A stretch of 64,000 nucleotides of DNA from JAPOUP01 sp965221405 (GTDB lineage Bacteria; Pseudomonadota; Alphaproteobacteria; Rhodobacterales; Rhodobacteraceae): assembly GCA_965221405.1 (NCBI GenBank), contig CBDCSE010000001.1, positions 1 to 64,000 on the forward strand, read 5' to 3'. The notes below the pieces were generated by a model. That model ran no database searches. It had not been told where the DNA came from and saw only the letters and a program-made list of their open reading frames with translations. The stretch's first letter is position 1; every line of letters begins with the position of its first letter. Position numbers and translations under genes: made by a program. Shown piece after piece: positions 55,101 through 64,000 of this stretch.

Positions 55101-56195
55101 ATGGGTTTCAGAGTGTCTGAGATCGCCGCCGCTCTCGATGCGACGGCGTATGGCGACACCGGATTATCGGTCGAGAGCGCGTCCGAGCCTGCCGACGCGG
55201 GTGCGGACGACCTCGCTCTCGCGATGAGCCCGAAGTACGCTTCCGAACTTTCGAGGGGGGAGGCCCGTGTGGCGCTTCTTTGGGACGGCGCCGACTGGGA
55301 AAGTTATGGACTGTCTGCGGCGATCACCGTGCGACGGCCACGTTTCGCGATGTCAGGCGTGACCGCCCTGATGGATACAGGGCCCGCGATCGCATCCGGT
55401 ATCCATCCGACCGCAGTCATTGACGAGACTGCCGATATCGGGCAGGGTGCCGCCATCGGTCCGCTGGTGGTTATCGAAGCGGGGGTTCGGATAGGCTCCG
55501 GTGCCAGGGTCGCAAATCATTCAAGCATAGCGCGAAATGCGTGCATCGGATCGAATGCGCTGCTGCATTCGGGCGTCCGCATCGGACCTCAGGTACGGAT
55601 AGGGGATCGGTTCATCGCGCAGCCGGGTGCCGTGATCGGTTCCGACGGATTCAGCTTCGTGACACCCGAAAAATCCCGCACCGAGTCGGTTAGAGAGACC
55701 CTGGGAGATACTGAGAGCGCGGGTGATGCGCAACGATGGTCGCGCATTCATACACTCGGTTCGGTTTTGATCGGCGATGATGTCGAGATCGGCGCCACGA
55801 CATGCATAGACGCCGGAACGATCAGGAGCACCCGAATCGGAGACCGCACGAAAATCGATAACCAGGTTCATGTCGCTCACAACTGCGAGATCGGGAATGA
55901 CTGCCTTATAGCTGGCCAGGTTGGTATGGCGGGCAGTGTCAGGATCGGCAATAATGTTGTTTTGGCTGGCAAGGTTGGGATTACCGACAACACCTTCGTG
56001 GGTGACGGTGTGATCGCCGGCGGCGCCACGATGATCATGTCCAATGCGCCCGCAGGTCGGATTCTACTCGGATATCCTGCGGTGAAAATGGAATCCCATA
56101 TTGCGATCTACAAGGTGCTGCGGCGCCTACCCCGCCTTGCCGCGAAGATAGCCGAATTGCAGAAAGCGGTTCCAAAACCCGATCCGAGAGATTAG
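55101..56195 (+). CDS. lpxD: UDP-3-O-acylglucosamine N-acyltransferase
   Basis: 364 residues from ATG 55101 with GTGAAAGG before it. N-terminal uridine-binding domain, then hexapeptide repeats (IHPTAVIDETADIGQGAAIGP, RIGSGARVANHSSIARNACIGSN) forming the left-handed helix. Catalytic His260 lies in VHVAHNCEIGNDCLIAGQ, the position of His239 in E. coli LpxD. Adds the N-linked acyl chain in lipid A synthesis using acyl-ACP. Followed by ACP and a ketoacyl synthase, giving a small acyl-chain module. Confidence 0.9.
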   Translation: MGFRVSEIAAALDATAYGDTGLSVESASEPADAGADDLALAMSPKYASELSRGEARVALLWDGADWESYGLSAAITVRRPRFAMSGVTALMDTGPAIASGIHPTAVIDETADIGQGAAIGPLVVIEAGVRIGSGARVANHSSIARNACIGSNALLHSGVRIGPQVRIGDRFIAQPGAVIGSDGFSFVTPEKSRTESVRETLGDTESAGDAQRWSRIHTLGSVLIGDDVEIGATTCIDAGTIRSTRIGDRTKIDNQVHVAHNCEIGNDCLIAGQVGMAGSVRIGNNVVLAGKVGITDNTFVGDGVIAGGATMIMSNAPAGRILLGYPAVKMESHIAIYKVLRRLPRLAAKIAELQKAVPKPDPRD

Positions 56196-56220
56196 AGCAA
56201 CCAAAACATGCGGGGCGCCG

Positions 56221-56481
56221 ATGTCGGTTCGGGAAAGAGTCATCAGGATCATCGCCGCGCAGGCGATGCTTGAGACCGAGGACGTAAGTGGAGAGCACTC
56301 GCTGGAAGAGCTCGGTATCGATAGTCTGGGACTGGTGGAATCCATTTTTGCGATCGAGGAGGAATTCGGGATTGAGGTGCCGTTCAACGCCAACGAACCC
56401 GACAGGAGCGAATTCGACATTACCTCGGTCAACGCAATCGCCCGCACGGTAGAGGCGCTTCTCGCAGAGCGGCGGGAATGA
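56221..56481 (+). CDS. Acyl carrier protein
   Basis: 86 residues. Phosphopantetheine-attachment Ser35 in EELGIDSLGLVES; acidic helix II follows. It differs from a housekeeping AcpP in its longer loop before helix III (NEPDRSEFDI), so it is a specialised ACP, probably for lipid A or another long-chain acyl transfer (inference). Overlaps the ketoacyl synthase start by four bases. Confidence 0.9.
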   Translation: MSVRERVIRIIAAQAMLETEDVSGEHSLEELGIDSLGLVESIFAIEEEFGIEVPFNANEPDRSEFDITSVNAIARTVEALLAERRE

Positions 56482-57686
56482 AACGCGTAGCGATCACGGG
56501 CGCTGGAACAATCAACCCTTTGGGACACGAGGTTTCCAGCACACTGGAGGCCATGCGGGAAGGACGCTGTGGGATCGGGCCGCTGAATGTCCGCGATGTC
56601 GAGAGGCTTTCCGTGCGGATTGGCGGCCAAGTCAAGGGCTATGATGAGCATGCCCATTTCAACCGTCAGCAGATCGCGCTGTTCGACCGTTTCACGCAGT
56701 TCGCGCTGCTTGCTGCCGAACAGGCGATAGATCAGTCCGGGCTCGAGTTTTCGGGCGCTCTCGCCGCGCAGTCAGGAGTTATACTCGGCACCTCCGGGGG
56801 TGGTCTTTCCACCCAGGACGACAACTATCGCACTGTCTATGAGGACGGAAAGAACCGGGTTCACCCGTTTGTTGTTCCAAAACTGATGAACAACTCGGCG
56901 ACATCCCATCTCTCCATGAAATGGAATCTCAAGGGTCCGTCCTTTACCGTGGCGACCGCCTGCGCCAGTTCCAATCACGCTATGGGCCAGGCATTTCACA
57001 TGATCCGTTCCGGCATGACCAAGGTAATGGTCACAGGTGGTTCGGAAGCCATGCTGTGCTTTGGCGGTGTCAAGGCATGGGAGGGACTGCGGGTGATGTC
57101 AAAGGATGCTTGCCGCCCGTTCAGCGCAACACGTAACGGCATGGTCCAGGGGGAGGGTGCCGGAGTGTTCGTGTTCGAGGAAATGGGTCGTGCCAGAAAA
57201 CGGGGTGCGCAGATCCTTGCCGAGGTCGTTGGATTCGCCATGACCTCTGATGCCGCGGACATCGTGATGCCATCCCGGCAAGGAGCCGCTCGGGCGATTA
57301 AGGGTGCCGTTGGTGACGCGCGCATCGATCTCTCGGACATCGGTTACATCAACGCGCATGGAACCGGCACAGCGGCTAACGACAAGACTGAATGCGCGGC
57401 CGTTTCGGATGTTTTTGGCGCACATGCGGACAATCTGCTGATCTCGTCCACGAAATCGATGCATGGACACCTGATAGGAGGCACCAGTGCGGTTGAACTG
57501 CTCGCGTGCATCATGGCCGTGCGGGACGGAGTAATCGCGCCGACAATCGGTTATGAGGAGCATGATCCTGAATGTGCGCTTGATGTGGTTCCCAACGAGG
57601 CGCGGGAGGCTGAGATTGGAACCGCATTGTCCAATGCGTTCGCGTTCGGTGGCCTCAACGCGGTTCTCGCTCTCAAGGCCGCCTGA
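56478..57686 (+). CDS. Beta-ketoacyl-ACP synthase (KAS I/II type)
   Basis: 402 residues. Catalytic Cys162 in VATACASSNHA, His in NAHGTGTAAND, Lys-His in STKSMHGHLIGG and a GSEAMLCFGG segment. Complete thiolase-fold KAS. Coupled to the adjacent special ACP and lpxD, so it probably elongates acyl chains for envelope lipids, as do the fabF-like genes next to acpXL in other alphaproteobacteria. The 252 bases downstream show no gene I recognise. Confidence 0.88.
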   Translation: MKRVAITGAGTINPLGHEVSSTLEAMREGRCGIGPLNVRDVERLSVRIGGQVKGYDEHAHFNRQQIALFDRFTQFALLAAEQAIDQSGLEFSGALAAQSGVILGTSGGGLSTQDDNYRTVYEDGKNRVHPFVVPKLMNNSATSHLSMKWNLKGPSFTVATACASSNHAMGQAFHMIRSGMTKVMVTGGSEAMLCFGGVKAWEGLRVMSKDACRPFSATRNGMVQGEGAGVFVFEEMGRARKRGAQILAEVVGFAMTSDAADIVMPSRQGAARAIKGAVGDARIDLSDIGYINAHGTGTAANDKTECAAVSDVFGAHADNLLISSTKSMHGHLIGGTSAVELLACIMAVRDGVIAPTIGYEEHDPECALDVVPNEAREAEIGTALSNAFAFGGLNAVLALKAA

Positions 57687-57938
57687 AATTCCAACCCGGT
57701 TCCGGAGGCCACTAACGCGCCCACCTTTCCCGCCAGTATTTTCCTATCCGTTGCGACCGCCCCGAAAGGCCGTAGCCTGACGCTCGGCATACCGTGGCAA
57801 ACTGGCGCGGAGGTTCCACGGCCTGTCGCCGCTGAATACGACCTCGGGAGGTGGATATATCGAACTCCACGCCGGGAATGCGCCGTTCCATGGCTTCGCG
57901 GCGACAACATCCCCGCTGCGAAGCCATATTGCGGCCCG

Positions 57939-58577
57939 CTAGTTCTCGAACCGCTCCGTAACGTCATTGAAGCCGGCACTGAGGCCGGTCAGTGAGACGG
58001 TCAGATCGATCCTGCGGTTGGCGGCGCGGGCGGGAAAAATGCTCAGCGTTGCCCGCAGGCCACGTTTTAGGGCCGTCAGATCAGCCTTGTTCAAACCAAT
58101 ACGGCTGACACATCCAACGCTGCTGCACCATAAAAACGAATGCTGCCTGACTTCCCCGTCATCCACCGAAATCGCCAGCCCCCGGGTGAGGAGAGTTTCA
58201 AGAGGAGTGACAACGGTCGCCACCGCGACGAATTCATTGTCCCCGGACATGGGTAAGATGTTGATTTCGGATACTGGATTGTTCGAATCGTCTTTCAGTA
58301 GCTGATAAAGATGGCATGGATCCGGCCCATCCTCGGTTTTGGCGCAGCGCACGTCCCAATCGCCATGCACGGCGCCGACATAAATCGGTAAGCCATTTTC
58401 GAGGCTCGCTGTTACGCCATCCGCCGATTCGGGCTCGGCGGTATCCACATCCGGGGTATCAGAAGCGCCGCTTTCCTGCCGGTCAGCGCCCTGTCCCGAA
58501 GCCGGTGACGCCGCCATGAGCACTACAAGTGACAGCATTGCCGCCGTTTGGGCTTTTAACGCTCGGAGTCCGATCAT
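57939..58577 (-). CDS. Invasion-associated locus B (IalB) family protein
   Basis: 212 residues from ATG 58577 with GAGGGG just before it. Signal peptide (TAAMLSLVVLMAASPASGQ), an acidic low-complexity linker, then the IalB domain: GDWDVRCAKTEDGPDPCHLYQLL, a hydrophobic centre (VAVATVVTPLETLLTRGLAISVDDG) and WCSSVGCVSRIGL. Two Cys pairs probably form disulfides in the periplasm. The family is common in Rhodobacterales and Rhizobiales; the link to invasion comes from Bartonella only. Confidence 0.85.
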   Translation of the reverse strand: MIGLRALKAQTAAMLSLVVLMAASPASGQGADRQESGASDTPDVDTAEPESADGVTASLENGLPIYVGAVHGDWDVRCAKTEDGPDPCHLYQLLKDDSNNPVSEINILPMSGDNEFVAVATVVTPLETLLTRGLAISVDDGEVRQHSFLWCSSVGCVSRIGLNKADLTALKRGLRATLSIFPARAANRRIDLTVSLTGLSAGFNDVTERFEN

Positions 58578-59489
58578 TTTCCCCTCATTGCCGGTCGAGA
58601 CCGGATACCGAACGCCCGAGAACCTCCAAGGTGAGGTCATATCCGTTTCCACCCCTGATGGACAGATTGTCCGGGTCGAAAGAGCTGGCCTATAGGTCCG
58701 TGTTCCTGCATCACGGTCGGAATGAACCAGTGGGCACGATCTGCGGTCCAGTTAATGGCTAGTAACCAACAGGTCAATGGAATTCCAGCGAGATTCCTTC
58801 CGTTGCTATGGCCTTCGTCCAGCAGACCGCGATAAGGGATCTCGAGAGGGTGCGCGTCACTTTTTTGGGTTTCAGTAATCCTGGTTGAGTCGCGTGCTGA
58901 TTTTCTCCGCCGCATTGTTTTCATTGTGCGGTCCCGGCGCGGTGGACAATGACCGGACCAATCGGTCGGTGCCGCGTGATTGGGACGGGATGGGCAGGAG
59001 AATTGACCGATGTGCGGCAAAAACAATGAACCGGGATTCCGTGATCCGGAAGCGGTGGAATATCTGAAAGGCCGGGCGGCGGGGAGATCGCGGACCTTGA
59101 CGGTATCGGGACCGCGATCCGGGACATGACGCGCACCGGCGGCGTGGCGACGTAAGGGTCACTGCCCGAGCGTGTCGACGCGGTGCCTCCGACGCCCGAC
59201 TGCCTGGAATGCGGCAGGTTTTCCTGTTTTGATCGGTCACAGGAATAGCCGCGCCACCCGGAGATCGCCGAAGCCTGTGCGTTCCTGGATGCCGACGGCG
59301 TTTCGGTGCACGTCGCCCGCACCCCGGGATCGAACAATCCGGCGCTCTTTTGCGAGCGGGGCACCCTGATCGATAAGGATATTGCCCGCTGTCATGGCGT
59401 GACCGATTGCCGGATGTGGCGCCCTGAGGGCCACGGAGGCATAGCGCAAACGTAGGTCATTTTCGCGACCCGGACATCCCCGGGGTATC
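58578..59489. other. Long stretch without an intact gene
   Basis: 912 bases. The left half shows nothing recognisable. The right half holds the decayed frame described at 59163-59455. Confidence 0.4.
59163..59455 (+). pseudogene. Decayed open frame, Cys-rich, family unknown
   Basis: One plus frame reads VPPTPDCLECGRFSCFDRSQE, a TAG at 59246, then HPEIAEACAFLDADGVSVHVA ... NPALFCERGTLIDKDIARCHGVTDCRMWRPEG to a TAG at 59453. The composition of the reading (acidic, Cys pairs) looks protein-like, and the same frame continues through the stop. I do not recognise it; chance is possible. Confidence 0.3.
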
Positions 59490-60797
59490 TCAGAGCGGTT
59501 TCATCTTCAGTCGGGTGATCCGGTTATCCTTGCGAACTGCCACTTCAAACCGGAAGCCATGGAAGGAAAACTCCTGACCCTGCGCCGGTATCATCTGGGA
59601 CTCGTGAATCACGAGTCCCGCGACCGTGTTGGCTTCATCGTCTGGAAGGTTCCAATCGGTCGCCCTGTTCAGATCCCGAATGGTCATCGCGCCGTCGACT
59701 AGGAAATGGCCGTCTTCGGTCTTGCGCATCGGTTGCTCGGGATCCAGATCGAATTCGTCGGTTATCTCACCCACGATCTCCTCCAGGATGTCCTCAAGCG
59801 TGATAAGGCCCTGCAGACTGCCGTATTCGTCGACCACAAGGGCGAAATGCGTGTGCCGTCGAAGAAATTGCCGCATCTGGTCATCAAGCATCGTCGTGTC
59901 GGGAACGAAGTATGGCTTCATGGCGACCTTCTGGATGTCGAAGCCTTCATATGGATCGGCTGTTTCATCCACGTTGCGCTGGCGGGGATGCATCGTCCGC
60001 AAGAGATCCTTTGCATGGACGACGCCGACGATGTTGTCCGGCTCGCCGCTCCAGACGGGTAGCCTGCTGTGGCTCGACGCGAGACATTGCTCCAGGATTT
60101 TCTCGGGATGCTGACTGGCGTCTATCATCTCGATATCGCTGCGATGCCGCATGATCTCGTCGACTGTCCGGTCGCCGAGATCAAGGGCTCCGAGAAGACG
60201 GTCACGGTCCTCCTTCTCGACCGCTCCCTGGGAATGGCCGAGAGTGATCGTACCGACGATTTCCTCGCGTAGGGCAAGGATATGGCTGTCCGGGTCGGTC
60301 CTTACGCCAAAGATACGCAGCAAGCCGCGCACGAACGCACGGACCGCGCCAACAACCGGTGAGAATATCAGGATAGCTATTCGGATGCCGGGTGAAACCA
60401 GGGCGGCCGCCCGCTCAGCGTTGGTTATCGCGTAGGTTTTGGGCAGTACCTCGGCGAATACGAGAACCAGCAGCGTCATTACCAGCGTCGCGATGGCAAC
60501 ACCCGATTCACCGAAGGTTCGCGTGAACAGCGTGGTGGCCAACGAAGCGGCGAGGATGTTGACAAGGTTATTGCCCAGCAGGACGGACCCGATAAGGCGT
60601 TCGTTGTCCTCCGTGATCCTGAGTGCGCGCGCGGCGCCACGACTGCCGTTGTCAGCCTGAGAACGCAGCTTTCCACGACTTGCCGCCGTGAGCGCGGTTT
60701 CCGAACCCGAGAAGTAGGCGGAGAGCACCAACAGCCCGGCGATGGTTGCCGATGAGATCCAGAAAGCCGAATCGAGAGCGAATGAGGCGGAGACCAT
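59490..60797 (-). CDS. CNNM/CorC-family protein (HlyC/CorC hemolysin-like)
   Basis: 435 residues from ATG 60797 (CAGGA upstream); the ATG at 60839 has no ribosome-binding site. Domain order: CNNM membrane domain with about four hydrophobic helices (LSAYFSGSETALTAASR, VLVFAEVLPKTYAI), a CBS pair (SHSRLPVWSGEPDNIVGVVHAKDLL, FALVVDEYGSLQGLITLEDILEEIVGEI) and the CorC_HlyC domain at the C-terminus. Implicated in Mg2+ homeostasis. In Rhodobacterales it lies next to aroK-aroB and xerD, as here in part. Confidence 0.9.
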   Translation of the reverse strand: MVSASFALDSAFWISSATIAGLLVLSAYFSGSETALTAASRGKLRSQADNGSRGAARALRITEDNERLIGSVLLGNNLVNILAASLATTLFTRTFGESGVAIATLVMTLLVLVFAEVLPKTYAITNAERAAALVSPGIRIAILIFSPVVGAVRAFVRGLLRIFGVRTDPDSHILALREEIVGTITLGHSQGAVEKEDRDRLLGALDLGDRTVDEIMRHRSDIEMIDASQHPEKILEQCLASSHSRLPVWSGEPDNIVGVVHAKDLLRTMHPRQRNVDETADPYEGFDIQKVAMKPYFVPDTTMLDDQMRQFLRRHTHFALVVDEYGSLQGLITLEDILEEIVGEITDEFDLDPEQPMRKTEDGHFLVDGAMTIRDLNRATDWNLPDDEANTVAGLVIHESQMIPAQGQEFSFHGFRFEVAVRKDNRITRLKMKPL

Positions 60798-60955
60798 GAT
60801 ATTTTCCTGAGCCTGTCTTAATTGTGCCGTGAGATCCATTGAGGAGGCAGGTTGGTAATATGGCGCATTCGGCCAGCGTCCACCGCGGCTATCGACCGGC
60901 TGGCATATGTTCCGTTCACCGTAACCGTAACGGGCAAACGTGGCCTATGCGAAAG

Positions 60956-61882
60956 TCAGCTTCCGCGGGCCAGCGGATGGTGGTCAAGGACCAGCTGCTT
61001 GAGCCGTTCATCCAGGACATGGGTGTAGATTTCGGTTGTCGAGACATCTGAGTGTCCGAGTAGGGTCTGGATCGAGCGCAGGTCAGCGCCATTGGCCAAA
61101 AGATGGGTGGCGAAAGCGTGACGTAGGGTATGCGGCGTCACTTTGGCGGGGGAAACCTCGGCTGCGACCGCGATGTTCTTGATGATGGTATAGAAGCTGT
61201 TTCTCGTAAGATGGCCAGATTTACCGCGTGACGGAAACAGGAAGCGTGAAGGTCTGGCCCCATTCCTCCGAGCGACCGCCTCAGCATCGTCCCGCGTAGC
61301 GATCCATTCGGCAAGAGAGGCCCGGGCGGGTGGAGAGAGTGGTACCATCCGCTCCTTACCGCCTTTGCCGCGGACAAGCATTAGTCGGGGCATACCTCTT
61401 GCCGCTTCGACGGGTAGTCCGACAAGCTCGCTCACCCGCATGCCCGTTGCATAGAGGAGTTCCATGAGACAGGTGTTACGCTTGCGTTCCGGTTGGTTGC
61501 GGCCATGTTTCCGCGAAGCCGCCAGCAAACAATCCACTTCCTCCTCACTCAGGATCTTGGGCAGCAGCCTGGATTTCCTTGGCCCTTTGATCCGGAACGC
61601 GGGATTGTCGCCCCGCCAGCCTTCCTCGAAAACGAACCTGTACATTTGTCTGATGGCCGCGAGCCGTCTGGCGCGTGTCGCTATTGCCAGCCCGCGCGCC
61701 TCGCAATGTATCAGGTAAGCCTCGATATCGTCCGGGGACGCGTCCTCCAATCCGCGGCCGCGGCCATCAAGCCACTGCAGGAAGCCCGACAGGTCACGTA
61801 GATATGCCAGCTGTGTATTTTCCGCAGCCCCCTGTTCGGCAACCTGCGCTTCGATGAACGCCTGTATCCAGCGTTGGCTCAT
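60956..61882 (-). CDS. xerD: Tyrosine recombinase XerD
   Basis: 308 residues. SAM-like N-terminal core-binding domain (FIEAQVAEQGAAENTQLAYLRDLSGFLQWL), then the catalytic domain with Arg in YATGMRVSELVGLP, Lys region VRGKGGKERMVPLS, HTLRHAFATHLLANGADLRSIQTLLGHSDVSTTEIYTHV with His-x-x-Arg, His and Tyr. Resolves chromosome dimers at dif with XerC and FtsK. Its ATG overlaps the stop of the preceding secreted-protein gene. Confidence 0.9.
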   Translation of the reverse strand: MSQRWIQAFIEAQVAEQGAAENTQLAYLRDLSGFLQWLDGRGRGLEDASPDDIEAYLIHCEARGLAIATRARRLAAIRQMYRFVFEEGWRGDNPAFRIKGPRKSRLLPKILSEEEVDCLLAASRKHGRNQPERKRNTCLMELLYATGMRVSELVGLPVEAARGMPRLMLVRGKGGKERMVPLSPPARASLAEWIATRDDAEAVARRNGARPSRFLFPSRGKSGHLTRNSFYTIIKNIAVAAEVSPAKVTPHTLRHAFATHLLANGADLRSIQTLLGHSDVSTTEIYTHVLDERLKQLVLDHHPLARGS

Positions 61883-63423
61883 ACCGGCCTGTCCAGGATC
61901 ATCGCTTCGAGCGCGGCGCGGCGGGCCACCTCTTCCAGCCCCGCCTTCCGGAACAGAGCGATGGCTTCGGCAAGGCTGCCAAGATCGCCTGTCTCGCTAT
62001 CGCGTATCTTCCGTACCGCGGCGAGGACCATCGCGCCCGGACTGTCATTGCCAGCGTATTCCGGAATGCGCTCCGGCGCATCGACCGCGCGGAAACCGTC
62101 GGCGATCGCTCGGGCGACGCCGTTCGGCGCCTCGGCGTTTTCAGGCCCCCCAATTGAGACCGCCCTCAGGAAGCGCTCGTCAATGTCTATGGGTACGTAA
62201 TGTTCTGCCGCGGTCTCATACCCATCGGACAGAAGCATGATACGGTATGCAATGGAGCCGGCCGACATCTCCAGATCGATTTCGCGGAGTGCGTCGCCGT
62301 AGAGCTCTGCAAGTACCGTCTCAAGGCCCGTGCGCCGCATTTCCCGCCACGCGTCCGGCAGGGTTTCCGCGATTCTTTCGGAATCCCGGTCCCGGATGGC
62401 GGCGTCGACTCTCTGGATGGCGGCGGACCGTCTCCAAACCCCGCCCGATGCCTTCTGTTCCGGTTTGGCGTAAAGCCCGAGCAGAAGATTTGCGGATATG
62501 GCGCCAGACCGCGCGAGCCGCTCGGCGGCCTCCACCCGCGCCTTCCATCCGATATTCGATCTCAGGTCTGCCCGGGCGAACGCGCGCGGCAAAGTTTCCG
62601 TTGAAAGAGGTTCGCCGATCGCTTCATGGATCCGGAATTCCAGGGGGCTGGGGTGTGCCGGCACTGGAAGCGGCTCCGTCTCGTCTTCCGGATAAAGGTT
62701 CAGAAAGCGGGTCAGCAGTGCTGCGTCGGCTCCGCTGACCGCGCCGATCGCACGACCGGCCGCAAGTGTCACCGAGGCCGCGCCCAAGTCACCGTTGCGG
62801 GCGAGACAGAATACACGCGCGGAAAGGGATTTCAGCAGATCTGGAGTCCGGGAAAACCTAACGCAGGCTTCCCGCTCCGTTCCTGTCAGAAGACTGACGT
62901 CGAACCAGCGGCGAAAGCGTTCCGGGTCACTCGGGCCGACGCGTTCGAGAAGTGCTCGCGCCTGCTCGACCGCGCCGAGATCAAGGAGGGAATCTATGCG
63001 TTTCAGAAAAAGCCCTCCGCCGTCATCGGCTGTGCCGCTTCGGGGCGCTTCCGCGAGCAGGAGGTCAAACATAAGCCTTCGCATTGACGGAAGCGGGCCG
63101 TAACCTGTTTCGAGCAGCAGGGCGGTGATTCCGGAACTGTCGGCCGTCTCTAACAAGCCGGCTGGCAACCCGGTGACAGTGCCGGGGAACAGTCCGACGG
63201 AATTGGAGTTCAACTTGTCGGCGAGCGCTACGGAAATGGTCTCAGGACCCTGGAAATCGGTTCGGGTCGATTCGCTCTGGAGATATTGGGTCGCCCGTGA
63301 TTCGGAAGCGGCTTCCATCAGGGAATCGGACAGCCAGTCGATCGCTGACAGCGGCATCTGCGCCCATGCGGCCCCGCAGCTCAGGACACACGCCAGACAG
63401 ACATTCGCGATCCTAGTCAGCAT
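61879..63423 (-). CDS. Conserved secreted protein of unknown function
   Basis: 514 residues with a signal peptide (NVCLACVLSCGAAWAQ). The mature protein is mainly helical with repeated Leu-Ala-rich segments (LDLGAVEQARALLERVG, GDLGAASVTLAAGRAIGAV, LAEAIALFRKAGLEEVARRAAL) resembling TPR/alpha-solenoid units. No catalytic motif is seen. I recall unannotated homologues at this position between aroK and xerD in Rhodobacterales, so it is a lineage-specific conserved gene. Overlaps a short membrane-protein gene upstream by 11 bases and xerD downstream by 4. Confidence 0.75.
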   Translation of the reverse strand: MLTRIANVCLACVLSCGAAWAQMPLSAIDWLSDSLMEAASESRATQYLQSESTRTDFQGPETISVALADKLNSNSVGLFPGTVTGLPAGLLETADSSGITALLLETGYGPLPSMRRLMFDLLLAEAPRSGTADDGGGLFLKRIDSLLDLGAVEQARALLERVGPSDPERFRRWFDVSLLTGTEREACVRFSRTPDLLKSLSARVFCLARNGDLGAASVTLAAGRAIGAVSGADAALLTRFLNLYPEDETEPLPVPAHPSPLEFRIHEAIGEPLSTETLPRAFARADLRSNIGWKARVEAAERLARSGAISANLLLGLYAKPEQKASGGVWRRSAAIQRVDAAIRDRDSERIAETLPDAWREMRRTGLETVLAELYGDALREIDLEMSAGSIAYRIMLLSDGYETAAEHYVPIDIDERFLRAVSIGGPENAEAPNGVARAIADGFRAVDAPERIPEYAGNDSPGAMVLAAVRKIRDSETGDLGSLAEAIALFRKAGLEEVARRAALEAMILDRPV

Positions 63424-63553
63424 CGATCGCTACCGGTTCCGTGACGTCTACATGGCGTGGCGATAGGTCACCCAGATAGGCGAAAGCCACCAGTCCAAGG
63501 GTAGCGACAATCAATGGCACCAGAACGATTATCGCCAGGGTCAGGAGTCTCAT
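63413..63553 (-). CDS. Small single-pass membrane protein
   Basis: 46 residues: a hydrophobic helix (LLTLAIIVLVPLIVATLGLVAFAYLG) and an acidic tail. It overlaps the start of the 514-residue secreted-protein gene, which suggests translational coupling. Divergent from aroK. Function unknown. Confidence 0.55.
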   Translation of the reverse strand: MRLLTLAIIVLVPLIVATLGLVAFAYLGDLSPRHVDVTEPVAIDAD

Positions 63554-63680
63554 TTGCGTCTCGCTCGTCCACGGATCTCGATGTTCCGCGGTCTGGATCG
63601 GTTTCGGTACAGATATATATGGCATTTCCAGACGGGAATCGCCAATAGGTTCGGGAGCAAATCGACGGATGGAACCGTCC

Positions 63681-64000
63681 ATGGATCTTCTACTCAAGAA
63701 AACGGTTGCCCTGGTGGGCATGATGGGATCGGGCAAGACCACGATAGGTCTGGCGGTCGCTAAGGCGCTGTCCGTGCCGTTCATGGACAGCGACGCAGAA
63801 ATAGAGAAAGCCGCCAACCTGTCGATCACTGAGATTTTCGAGCGATGCGGTGAGTCTTTCTTCAGGCGTAAGGAGACGCAGGTGATCGTTCGCCTTCTGG
63901 AGGGCGAATGCGGGATTCTGTCCACCGGCGGTGGTGTTTTCCTAAATCCGGCGAACCGCCGCGTAATTTCCGAGACAGGTGTGGCGCTCTGGCTTCGGGC
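63681..64000 (+). CDS. aroK: Shikimate kinase, 5' part (runs off window)
   Basis: P-loop VALVGMMGSGKTTIGLAVAKAL, DSDAEIEKAANLSITEIFERCGESFFRRKE (shikimate-binding Asp and Arg) and LSTGGGVFLNPANR identify AroK. Phosphorylates shikimate in chorismate synthesis. The in-frame ATG at 63669 is an alternative start. The frame is open at the window end; about 106 residues are included. Confidence 0.92.
   Translation, partial: MDLLLKKTVALVGMMGSGKTTIGLAVAKALSVPFMDSDAEIEKAANLSITEIFERCGESFFRRKETQVIVRLLEGECGILSTGGGVFLNPANRRVISETGVALWLR

Noticed and set aside
1..64000. CRISPR arrays, rRNA and tRNA genes
   Set aside because: No regularly spaced repeats, rRNA sequence or clear tRNA cloverleaf was noticed while reading; a tRNA-finding program would be the proper check.

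Overview
The window comes from a high-GC alphaproteobacterium, most likely of the Rhodobacterales. Evidence is the gene neighbourhoods (xerD next to aroK, lpxD-ACP-KAS II, CNNM/HlyC protein, IalB protein, DUF882/L,D-transpeptidase pair) and the protein sequences; no rRNA or tRNA is visible to place it further. The genome looks heavily worked over by insertion sequences: several genes are cut by them or have decayed, a pattern common in host-associated lineages (inference).

Layout. 1-2.1 kb: very GC-rich end of an outer-membrane/autotransporter-like protein and a lipoprotein. 2.2-7.3 kb: a five-gene transposon (zinc ribbon, DDE transposase, TniB-type ATPase, RepA-like helicase, TOPRIM primase) whose TniB gene is frameshifted. 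7.7-11.5 kb: an IS30 element that cut motif I of a Dcm-type cytosine methyltransferase, followed by an intact EcoRII-type restriction enzyme. 11.9-14.2 kb: decayed IS110 transposase and decayed tyrosine integrase. 14.66-25.66 kb: a lower-GC catabolic island (NitT/TauT-type ABC importer, LysR regulator, ring-opening amidohydrolase, amidase, GST, exporter, malonyl-CoA synthetase, malonyl-CoA decarboxylase) that together reads as barbiturate -> ureidomalonate -> malonate -> malonyl-CoA -> acetyl-CoA.

26.1-38.7 kb: housekeeping backbone with cobalamin genes (cobB, cbiD, cobK), alkA, an esterase, an HNH protein, and one tightly overlapped run tupB-tupC-tupA-fdhD-mobA-mobB-moeA that imports tungstate and builds and inserts the Mo/W cofactor, plausibly for a formate dehydrogenase. 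38.9-45.6 kb: two defective IS1634 copies with a 1382-bp identical portion flank a 3' fragment of infB and a three-gene set (HAD phosphatase, DprA/SMF protein, phosphoribosyltransferase) that resembles the ShosTA defence/toxin-antitoxin pair with an added phosphatase.

45.6-51.5 kb: an amino-sugar (N-acetylmannosamine/sialic acid) uptake and catabolism cluster (ABC transporter with truncated ATPase gene, NanK, NanE, GntR regulator, palindromic operator). 52-64 kb: backbone envelope genes (DUF882 peptidase, L,D-transpeptidase, lpxD, ACP, KAS II, IalB, CNNM protein), then xerD, a conserved secreted protein, and the start of aroK at the window end. Remnants of VapC and GNAT toxin genes, each with one in-frame stop, lie beside the accessory islands.
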